In this document: piece after piece, positions 1 through 5,302 of the stretch
How positions within the stretch are numbered: the stretch's first letter is position 1
Layout of the letters: each line of letters begins with the position of its first letter
NCBI GenBank assembly: GCA_028816945.1
Contig: JAPPQG010000105.1
Location: forward strand, 1 to 6,575
Origin: Alphaproteobacteria bacterium
Lineage (GTDB): Bacteria; Pseudomonadota; Alphaproteobacteria; RS24
DNA length: 6,575 nt
Direction: 5' to 3'
The notes under the pieces: generated by a model
What the model saw: only the letters and a program-made list of their open reading frames with translations
The model's database searches: none
Told to the model about the DNA's origin: nothing
Translations under genes and position numbers: made by a program

Positions 1-2
1 AA

Positions 3-296
3 GAAGAAGCGCGTGAAGAAGCGGAGCAGATTTTACAGAATTTAGCGCGTGATGTTGAAAAAATAGCTGGCCGCAAGCCTGAAATACATATCCTTGAAGG
101 CAATAAAATTGATGAAATTCTAGCCCTGATTGATAGGGATAAAACAATTTCTAGCCTTGTGCTAGCCGCCGGCACAGATCCAGAAGGGCCTGGCCCGCTT
201 GTATCAGAATTAGCAGGTGGCAAAGCAGGCTTTCATATTCCCGTCACCATTGTGCCGGGCCTATTAACCGATGAACAAATTGACGCTTTGACTTGA
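3..296 (+). CDS. Universal stress protein (UspA family), C-terminal part
   Basis: The frame is open from the window edge to a TGA at 294-296 and encodes the last 97 residues; the start lies outside the window. The visible part resembles the C-terminal half of the Usp alpha/beta nucleotide-binding fold. It contains a helix rich in E, A and R, then a strand with IHILEGNKIDEIL, then SSLVLAAGTDPEGPGPLVSE. The family's loop before the last strand (G-x2-G-x9-G in ATP-binding members) is only loosely matched. It ends with IPVTIVPGLLTDEQIDAL, a tail I associate with alphaproteobacterial Usp proteins next to nfu. Usp proteins are cytoplasmic, often bind ATP or AMP, and support stress survival; no specific target can be inferred here. 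The gene lies 36 bp upstream of nfu on the same strand, a pairing common in this class. Family identity is fairly secure, but the exact function is unknown. Confidence 0.85.
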   Translation, partial: EEAREEAEQILQNLARDVEKIAGRKPEIHILEGNKIDEILALIDRDKTISSLVLAAGTDPEGPGPLVSELAGGKAGFHIPVTIVPGLLTDEQIDALT

Positions 297-316
297 ACGA
301 AACTATATTAAATAAT
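280..316 (+). promoter_or_regulatory. Possible sigma70-type promoter(s) for nfu
   Basis: Two overlapping hexamer pairs fit the housekeeping consensus. One is TTGACG (280-285) with an 18-bp spacer and TATATT (304-309). The other is TTGACT (288-293) with a 17-bp spacer and AATAAT (311-316). Each hexamer matches five of six consensus positions. The -35 elements lie in the last codons of the usp gene. The first pair predicts a start near 316, which keeps the nfu ribosome-binding site in the transcript; the second predicts a start near 323, which barely does. AT-rich sequence can give such matches by chance, and nfu could also be read through from usp. Confidence 0.35.
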
Positions 317-332
317 TTATAGAGGAGATAAT

Positions 333-911
333 ATGTTTATTCAAACCGAAGAAACACCCAATCCAGCTGTTTTGAAATTTATGCCGGGCCGCGCCGTTAT
401 GGGGGACGCCCAACCGGCTGACTTTCCGAATATGGAATCTGCCGCCGCTTCGCCTTTGGCGCAAAGCCTATTCCAACACGCTGATGTAGAAAATGTCTTT
501 TTGGGGGCTGATTTTATCGCCGTCACAAAAACACAAAATACAGAGACGAATTGGGAACAGCTCAAACCCCAACTATTAGCTATTATTATGGATTTTTTTA
601 TGTCAGGCGCACCTGTCATGCATGAAAATTTGGGCGATAAAGATATGCCCGCTAATCAAGTGCAAGATAGTGAAAATGCTGAAATTATTACCGCGATTAA
701 GCAATTATTAGATACGCGTGTGCGCCCTGCTGTCGCCCAAGATGGCGGCGATATTATATTTCATAGTTATGAAGATGGGATTGTTTATTTACATATGCGC
801 GGGGCTTGTGCGGGGTGTCCTAGTGCAACGGCTACTTTGCAACAGGGGGTTGAGAATTTACTCAAACATTTTGTGCCTGTCATTAAAGAAGTGCGCCCGA
901 TTATGCCGTAA
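333..911 (+). CDS. NifU-like Fe-S cluster carrier (NFU1-type scaffold protein)
   Basis: This 192-residue protein is a bacterial counterpart of mitochondrial NFU1. It receives Fe-S clusters from the general assembly machinery and passes 4Fe-4S clusters to target enzymes in the cytoplasm. The N-terminal Nfu_N domain spans about residues 1-90 and opens with the typical MFIQTEETPNPAVLKFMPGR. A short variable linker (about 98-114) leads to the NifU C-terminal domain (about 115-190). That domain carries VRPAVAQDGGDI (130-141) and the cluster-binding CxxC in RGACAGCPSA, with C159 and C162. Length and domain order are normal for the family. The start is well supported by GGAG at 324-327, five bases before the ATG. 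The downstream reductase starts 29 bp after the stop. Because miaB, an Fe-S enzyme, lies in the same cluster, MiaB is a plausible client; E. coli NfuA has been reported to act on MiaB, but here this is inference. Confidence 0.95.
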   Translation: MFIQTEETPNPAVLKFMPGRAVMGDAQPADFPNMESAAASPLAQSLFQHADVENVFLGADFIAVTKTQNTETNWEQLKPQLLAIIMDFFMSGAPVMHENLGDKDMPANQVQDSENAEIITAIKQLLDTRVRPAVAQDGGDIIFHSYEDGIVYLHMRGACAGCPSATATLQQGVENLLKHFVPVIKEVRPIMP

Positions 912-940
912 TGACAATATGTAAGCCAATGGAGGTTAGA

Positions 941-1525
941 ATGTTAGATGATAAGGGATTGGATTTAATTTTTCGCAAAGCCCGTAGCCAAAATGGGTGG
1001 GTAGAGGGGGCTGTGAGCGATGACATGTTAAAGGCACTTTATGAATTGTGGAAATGGGGGCCAACGAGTGCAAATTGTTCGCCCGCCCGTGTGCTTTTTA
1101 TTCGTAGCCAAGCAGGTAAAGAGCGTTTGCGCCCCCACCTTATGCCTGCCAATGTAGAAAAAACCATGACCGCCCCCGTGTGCGCCATTATTGGCTATCA
1201 CAGAAAATTTTATCAACGCATACCCGAATTATTTCCGCATAATCCGCAAGCGCAAGATTGGTTTTCTAATAATGAAACTCTTGCCAATGAGACGGCTTTT
1301 CGCAATAGTAGTTTGCAAGGTGCTTATTTGCTTATCGCGGCACGCGCCATGGGGCTTGATGCTGGCCCTATGTCGGGCTTTGATGCAGATGCGGTGGAGG
1401 CGGAATTTTTTCCGTCAGGCGATATAAAGGTTAATTTTATATGTGCGTTGGGGAAGGGGGATGATACAAAACTCTTTGACCGCCACCCGCGCCTTGCTTT
1501 TGATGAGGCCTGCCAATTATTATAA
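941..1525 (+). CDS. RutE/HadB-like FMN nitroreductase (putative malonic semialdehyde reductase)
   Basis: This 194-residue protein belongs to the nitroreductase superfamily, subfamily of E. coli RutE (196 aa), which uses FMN and NAD(P)H. RutE reduces malonic semialdehyde to 3-hydroxypropionate in pyrimidine breakdown. Visible family blocks are ARSQNGW (14-20), GPTSANCSPAR (40-50) around the flavin site, the KTMTAPVCAIIGYHRKFY region (74-91), LFPHNPQAQDWF (97-108), the LQGAYLLIAARAMGLDAGPMSGFD helix and loop (125-148), and the C-terminal ALGKGD. I chose the ATG at 941 because GGAGG at 931-935 sits five bases upstream and because homologues begin at this point. An in-frame ATG at 911, overlapping the nfu stop by one base, would add ten residues but has no ribosome-binding site of its own. 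No other rut genes are nearby, so the physiological substrate is open; it may act on other aldehydes, quinones or nitro compounds. Confidence 0.88.
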   Translation: MLDDKGLDLIFRKARSQNGWVEGAVSDDMLKALYELWKWGPTSANCSPARVLFIRSQAGKERLRPHLMPANVEKTMTAPVCAIIGYHRKFYQRIPELFPHNPQAQDWFSNNETLANETAFRNSSLQGAYLLIAARAMGLDAGPMSGFDADAVEAEFFPSGDIKVNFICALGKGDDTKLFDRHPRLAFDEACQLL

Positions 1526-1559
1526 TAATGAGGCAAGGATATTTATATTAGGCTCAATT

Positions 1560-2312
1560 ATGAATGGATTTATCAATAAGCCTGCTCTTGTGACAATTTT
1601 AGCCTGTGATACGACACAGGCTGCTTGCTCGGCCTGTGTGTATTTGCCTTGTGGCACATGTTTTGAGACTTATAAAGAAATAGGGCGTGGCCATGCTGAA
1701 CATTTACCACTTATGTTGGGCGATGTTTTAGCACAGGCCGATATTGATTTTATGGATTTAGATAGGCTAGCTGTGACCATTGGCCCTGGTACATTTGCTG
1801 GCGTGCGGGTTGGTGTGGCGGCTATGCGGGCGCTCAATTTGCTTTGTGGTGTGCCTGTGCAAACTGTAACAACTCTCAAAGCTTTAGCGGCTAACATTGT
1901 TTTGTGTGCTAATTATGATGAGGCGGTTAGTTCTCCTTTTATTATTGGGGTGGCAATAGATGCGCGTGGCGAGCAATTTTATACACAGATTTTTGCCGAT
2001 GATTTAACCCCGCTTACGATGCCACAAGTGCAAACCGCCGAACAATTTATTGACGCATGTAACGACCAAGTGCAAAAGTGCGCCCTTCATTCAGCCCCGC
2101 AAATAAAATTAGTTGGGTCGGGCGCGCCCTTCTTTGCGTCCCGCTTACCGCGCGCTGAAATTGGCGATGAAGCCCACGCGCCGCGCGCAAAAATAATCGC
2201 CCAATTAGCGGCCTGTGCGCCTGTGCCAACTGATACAAGCCCGCCCGTTCCGCTTTATTTGCGACCGCCCGATGCGCGCCCAAATAAGCAAGCTCCGTTG
2301 CGAATGGCTTGA
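1560..2312 (+). CDS. tsaB: tRNA t6A37 threonylcarbamoyltransferase complex subunit TsaB
   Basis: TsaB is an ASKHA-fold protein that pairs with TsaD and TsaE to transfer threonylcarbamoyl to A37 of ANN-decoding tRNAs. The 250-residue product shows the phosphate-1 strand LACDTT (14-19), the RGHAEHL motif (43-49), the conserved block VTIGPGTFAGVRVG (72-85), the strand VAIDARGEQFYTQIF (131-145), and a C-terminal PLYLRPPDAR (231-240) typical of alphaproteobacterial members. The start is uncertain. ATG 1560 has AGG at 1550-1552, seven bases upstream. GTG 1590 would give MTILACDTT, closer to the usual family N-terminus, but has a poorer ribosome-binding site. An open frame extends further upstream, but it overlaps the preceding gene and looks nothing like TsaB. 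Two CxxC pairs near the N-terminus (C23/C26 and C31/C34) are unusual. The gene lies 34 bp after the reductase, so co-transcription is likely. Confidence 0.92.
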   Translation: MNGFINKPALVTILACDTTQAACSACVYLPCGTCFETYKEIGRGHAEHLPLMLGDVLAQADIDFMDLDRLAVTIGPGTFAGVRVGVAAMRALNLLCGVPVQTVTTLKALAANIVLCANYDEAVSSPFIIGVAIDARGEQFYTQIFADDLTPLTMPQVQTAEQFIDACNDQVQKCALHSAPQIKLVGSGAPFFASRLPRAEIGDEAHAPRAKIIAQLAACAPVPTDTSPPVPLYLRPPDARPNKQAPLRMA

Positions 2313-2329
2313 TTTTATTAGTAAAAATG

Positions 2330-2350
2330 CTGTCGATAAGGGATAGACAG
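2330..2350. promoter_or_regulatory. Imperfect palindrome upstream of fur (possible operator)
   Basis: Eight-base arms CTGTCGAT (2330-2337) and ATAGACAG (2343-2350) are complementary at seven of eight positions around the five-base centre AAGGG. The element lies wholly in the 72-bp gap between tsaB and fur and ends 34 bp before the fur start codon. No T-run follows, so it is not an intrinsic terminator. It could be a transcription-factor operator, for example for autoregulation by Fur, or a short RNA hairpin. It does not match a Fur box that I recognise. Confidence 0.35.
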
Positions 2351-2384
2351 GCCAATAGATAGATAATAGAATAAGGGGGCAGAT

Positions 2385-2819
2385 ATGAATGAGACAATTT
2401 GTAAATTAGAAAAATTATGCGAATCCGCAGGCATGCGCATGACAGCTAAGCGGCGGATTATCGCGCGGGTGATTTCTGATGCAGAAGATCATCCCGATGT
2501 TGAAGTTTTGCACCGCCGCGTGACACGCATTGATGCAGGCATTTCCATTGCCACAGTCTATCGCACAGTGCGCCTATTTGAAGAAGCAGGCATTTTAGCC
2601 CGCCATGATTTTGGCGATGGGCGGGCGCGTTATGAGCCTGTGCCTGACGACCATCACGATCATTTAATTGATTTGCAAACGGGCAAGGTGATTGAATTTA
2701 CCAATGAAAAAATTGAAACACTGCAAGAGGAAATTGCCCGCGATTTAGGCTATGAATTGGTCGACCACCGACTTGAACTTTATGCTGTGCCGCTTTCTAA
2801 AAAGAGCGAAAAAAAATAG
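2385..2819 (+). CDS. fur: Fur family metal-responsive transcriptional regulator (alphaproteobacterial Fur/Mur type)
   Basis: This 144-residue DNA-binding protein regulates metal uptake genes in response to Fe(II) or, in several alphaproteobacteria, Mn(II). The winged-helix domain covers about residues 8-85, with MRMTAKRRIIARVI and the recognition-helix region ISIATVYRTVRLFEEAGI (53-70). The dimerisation domain follows, with HHDHLID (90-96), KVIEF (101-105) and VDHRLELYAV (126-135). Likely metal ligands by family alignment are H36, E84, H91 and H93 for one site, and H90, D92, E111 or a nearby acidic residue, and H128 for another; I have not verified the alignment. The CxxC pair that binds structural zinc in E. 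coli Fur is replaced by IDLQTG, as known for the Fur/Mur branch of this class. The protein is not an obvious Irr, because no heme-regulatory CP motif is seen. The start is fixed by GGGGG at 2375-2379, five bases upstream. Confidence 0.92.
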   Translation: MNETICKLEKLCESAGMRMTAKRRIIARVISDAEDHPDVEVLHRRVTRIDAGISIATVYRTVRLFEEAGILARHDFGDGRARYEPVPDDHHDHLIDLQTGKVIEFTNEKIETLQEEIARDLGYELVDHRLELYAVPLSKKSEKK

Positions 2820-2823
2820 ACTA

Positions 2824-3633
2824 ATGTTGCCTGTTTTCATTCGTTTGCCGATACGGTTTTTAGCCGCTTTGCTTTTGACATTGGCTTTAATGCCTATCCA
2901 AAGCTTGTGTTTAATTTTTGATTTGCCACAAAAAAAGACAATTCCTATTTTCTTTTGGCACTGTTTATTGAAAATTCTCAATATAGATTTGCGCATACAT
3001 GGCACAAAGCCTACACCGCCTGTGCTTATTTTAGCAAACCATATGAGTTGGCTTGATATTCCAATTATTGGGTCTGTTTTGCCGGTTGTGTTTATTGCTA
3101 AATCGGAAATTGCCCGCTGGCCGTTTTTTGGCCTTATTGCAAAATTGGGACGCACGATTTTTATTAAACGCGAATTGCGTTTTAACACGCCCGCCCAACG
3201 CGATATGGTATATAAAAGATTAAAAGACGGGGATTGCCCGGTTTTATTTCCCGAAGGCACAACGGGGAATGGAACCATTGTTCGCCCTTTCAAATCGGCA
3301 CTCTTATCAGTGGCTGAGACAGAGCAGAACCTATTAGGCCTTAAAGTCCAACCCTTATCATTGGTTTTCTCAAAATTTTGCGGCATATCTATGGGGCGGC
3401 GCCAACGGCTAAATTATGCTTTAACGGGGGATGTTAGCCTGTTGCGGCATATGGTGAAATTTTTTGCTGGCGACCCGATTATGGTTGATTTGGTTTTTCA
3501 CCCGCCCATCGAATTTTCCCAAATAGGCGACCGCAAACTATTAGCCCAACAAGCGCATCGGCTGATACAGGGCGGGTTAGCGGCTTTTACATCTGGCCAT
3601 AGAGATGAGTCACGAATTGCGGAAAATCACTAA
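2824..3633 (+). CDS. plsC: 1-acyl-sn-glycerol-3-phosphate acyltransferase (PlsC family)
   Basis: The 269-residue protein is a membrane-bound acyltransferase of the PlsC/LPLAT family, which converts lysophosphatidic acid to phosphatidic acid. One hydrophobic segment spans about residues 7-32. The catalytic HX4D motif is NHMSWLD with H73 and D78. Glycerol-3-phosphate-binding motifs are FIKRE (113-117) and FPEGTTGNG (142-150), and the last block is VQPLSLVF near residue 175. The family also includes ornithine-lipid acyltransferases (OlsA-like), so the acceptor is not certain. I chose ATG 2824, four bases after the fur stop, because the hydrophobic anchor then sits at the N-terminus. An in-frame ATG at 2752 lies inside fur and would add 24 residues of unrelated sequence. 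There is no clear Shine-Dalgarno sequence before 2824, so translation is probably coupled to fur. Confidence 0.92.
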   Translation: MLPVFIRLPIRFLAALLLTLALMPIQSLCLIFDLPQKKTIPIFFWHCLLKILNIDLRIHGTKPTPPVLILANHMSWLDIPIIGSVLPVVFIAKSEIARWPFFGLIAKLGRTIFIKRELRFNTPAQRDMVYKRLKDGDCPVLFPEGTTGNGTIVRPFKSALLSVAETEQNLLGLKVQPLSLVFSKFCGISMGRRQRLNYALTGDVSLLRHMVKFFAGDPIMVDLVFHPPIEFSQIGDRKLLAQQAHRLIQGGLAAFTSGHRDESRIAENH

Positions 3634-3683
3634 TCATCACCCTGCCTAACCCCTTGCTTAATATGTATAAACCGTCTAAATAA

Positions 3684-3689
3684 TATAAT
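3684..3689 (+). promoter_or_regulatory. Candidate -10 element for miaB
   Basis: A perfect TATAAT lies in an AT-rich stretch between plsC and miaB. At the usual distance of about 7 bp, transcription would start around 3694-3697, where the T-free repeat tract begins. No good -35 hexamer is present at 16-18 bp upstream, and no TG precedes the -10, so the promoter may be weak, activator-dependent or fortuitous. Confidence 0.35.
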
Positions 3690-3696
3690 GTGAGAC

Positions 3697-3768
3697 CCAA
3701 GCCCCAAAACCGCCAAGCACCAAGACCCAAACGCCAAGCCCCAAACGCCAACACCCAAGACCCAAGCA
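3697..3768 (+). repeat. Ten-unit degenerate heptanucleotide tandem repeat (CCAAnnn) abutting the miaB start
   Basis: CCAA recurs at 3697, 3704, 3713, 3720, 3727, 3734, 3741, 3748, 3755 and 3762. Every step is exactly 7 bp except one of 9 bp, where the second unit has two extra bases. Unit endings are mainly GCC, GCA, GAC or ACG, giving a consensus close to CCAAGMC. Longer exact repeats result: a 12-mer at 3726-3737 and 3740-3751, another at 3697-3708 and 3734-3745, and an 11-mer at 3720-3730 and 3755-3765. A single C separates the last unit from the miaB ATG. The surrounding 79 bases (3692-3770) are 36 C, 32 A, 11 G and no T. The array leaves no room for a ribosome-binding site. Function is unknown; it may be a slippage-prone regulatory spacer, a Rho-binding stretch or neutral repeat DNA. 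Confidence 0.85.
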
Positions 3769-3769
3769 C

Positions 3770-5122
3770 ATGACTAAATCAGCCTATATTAAAACCTATG
3801 GTTGCCAGATGAATGTTTATGATAGCGCCCGTATGGGCGAAGCGTTGGCTTTGGGCGGCTATGCGGCGGCACAAGCACCAGAAGAGGCGGATTTAATTAT
3901 TCTCAACACATGCCATATTCGAGAAAAGGCGGCTGAGAAAGTCTATTCTGAAATTGGCCGCTTAAAAAAATTAAAAGAAAAAAATAAAAATATTATTTTG
4001 GCGGTTGCGGGTTGTGTCGCACAGGCGGAGGGTGAGGAAATGCTGAACCGTGCACCTATTTTAGATCTTGTTTTTGGCCCGCAGAATTTTCAAACCCTTC
4101 CCAACATGTTGGATGAATTACAAACAAGGCGCCGCCAACATATAAAGGGCGGTATTGTGCAGACGGCTTTTCCCGCGGCTGAAAAATTTAACGCTCTAAA
4201 ATCTATGCCGCGCAAACCCCTATCGCGCCAACCAACAGCCTTTATTACCATTCAAGAGGGGTGTGATAAATTTTGCAGTTTTTGTGTTGTGCCTTATACG
4301 CGAGGGGCGGAAATATCGCGCCCTGCTGATGATATTGAACGAGAAGCGCGGGCGTTAATTGCAAAAGGTGTGTGTGAAATTACTTTGCTTGGCCAAAATG
4401 TCAATGCGTGGTATGACGCGCGCGCCGCCTTTGGCTTGGCTGGTTTATTAAAGCGATTAGCTAAAATTGACGGGCTTGCGCGTTTGCGTTTTACGACTTC
4501 GCATCCGCGTGATATGAATGACGAACTTATTGCGGCTTATGGCGAATTGCCAAAACTTATGCCTTATTTACATTTGCCTGTGCAATCTGGTTCTGACCGC
4601 ATTTTGCAAGCCATGAATAGGCAATATACGAGTGCCGATTATTTGCGACTTATTGAGCAGATTCGCCTTGTGCGCCCTGATATTGCTTTATCGTCTGATT
4701 TTATTGTTGGCTTTCCGGGGGAAAGCGAAGAGGATTTTGCGGCTACATTAGACCTCTTGCGGGAGGTTGAATATGCGCAAGCCTATTCATTCAAATATAG
4801 CCCCCGTCCCGGCACGCCGGCCGCTGAAAAAGAACAAATTGATGACGCGATTAAAACAGAACGGCTCTATCGCTTGCAAGCCTTATTAACAAAACAGCAA
4901 ACCGCCTTTAACCAAGCGCAAAAGGGCAAAACATTGCCTGTTTTATTTGAAAAACTTGGCAAAAAGCAGGGGCAAATGACAGGCCGTTCGCCCTATTTGC
5001 AACCTGTCCATGTGATGATTGCGGAGTCTATAAGAAATAGTCGGGATTTGTGCGGGCAAATTCTACCCGTCCATATTGAAAAATGCCATGCCAATAGCCT
5101 ATCAGGGGCGCTTGTCGGGTGA
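3770..5122 (+). CDS. miaB: tRNA-2-methylthio-N6-dimethylallyladenosine synthase MiaB
   Basis: MiaB is a radical-SAM methylthiotransferase that converts i6A37 to ms2i6A37 in tRNAs reading codons starting with U. The 450-residue product has the usual length. The N-terminal MTTase domain (about 1-125) carries cluster cysteines C12 in YGCQMN, C48 in NTCHIRE and C82 in AGCVAQ. The radical-SAM core (about 150-380) has CxxxCxxC at C165, C169 and C172. It also has the family's LGQNVNAW, LHLPVQSGSD and SSDFIVGFPGE blocks. A TRAM domain occupies about 383-447. The start at 3770 is firm: the sequence from residue 5 on matches the family, and the next in-frame ATG would remove C12. It is nonetheless preceded by no Shine-Dalgarno sequence, only the CCAA repeat array. 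Its two 4Fe-4S clusters make it a plausible client of the Nfu protein encoded upstream. Confidence 0.97.
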   Translation: MTKSAYIKTYGCQMNVYDSARMGEALALGGYAAAQAPEEADLIILNTCHIREKAAEKVYSEIGRLKKLKEKNKNIILAVAGCVAQAEGEEMLNRAPILDLVFGPQNFQTLPNMLDELQTRRRQHIKGGIVQTAFPAAEKFNALKSMPRKPLSRQPTAFITIQEGCDKFCSFCVVPYTRGAEISRPADDIEREARALIAKGVCEITLLGQNVNAWYDARAAFGLAGLLKRLAKIDGLARLRFTTSHPRDMNDELIAAYGELPKLMPYLHLPVQSGSDRILQAMNRQYTSADYLRLIEQIRLVRPDIALSSDFIVGFPGESEEDFAATLDLLREVEYAQAYSFKYSPRPGTPAAEKEQIDDAIKTERLYRLQALLTKQQTAFNQAQKGKTLPVLFEKLGKKQGQMTGRSPYLQPVHVMIAESIRNSRDLCGQILPVHIEKCHANSLSGALVG

Positions 5123-5302
5123 TAATTAGGGTTTATTCGGGGCTATTCGAGTTTATGGTGATACGAAAACCTATTTTTACTTGCAAATTGGCTACAAACG
5201 CCCCATATTTGCTCTATATGTTTATGAGGCACTTAAACAAATTACTTTTTGCGCGCGCTGGGGGGCATACCCGCTTTGACTGTGCTTATCTGCTTATAGG
5301 TG

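Noticed and set aside
911..940. ATG at 911 as start of the RutE-like gene, overlapping the nfu stop by one base
   Set aside because: It lacks its own ribosome-binding site and adds ten residues not expected in the family. ATG 941 has a strong GGAGG at ideal spacing.
1443..1559. Upstream extension of the tsaB frame
   Set aside because: The added 39 residues lie mostly inside the preceding gene in another frame and bear no resemblance to TsaB, which normally starts close to its LAxDT strand.
2344..2372. TAGACA and TAGAAT with a 17-bp spacer as a fur promoter
   Set aside because: The hexamers fit well, but the implied start near 2379 would remove the GGGGG ribosome-binding site at 2375-2379. 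It is mentioned only in connection with the palindrome.
2745..3386. Long open frame of 213 codons on the minus strand, antisense to the end of fur and most of plsC
   Set aside because: The plus strand encodes PlsC with all catalytic motifs. The antisense product is basic, has no recognisable domain and no ribosome-binding site, and is best explained as a by-product of plsC codon use.
3587..3769. Minus-strand 60-codon frame with a repetitive W/G/L-rich peptide
   Set aside because: The peptide is only the translation of the heptamer repeat read backwards, and it would start in the repeat itself. There is no sign of a real gene.
5180..5210. TTGCAA and CATATT with a 17-bp spacer as a phoH promoter
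   Set aside because: Each hexamer matches only four of six consensus positions, which is too weak to call in AT-rich DNA.
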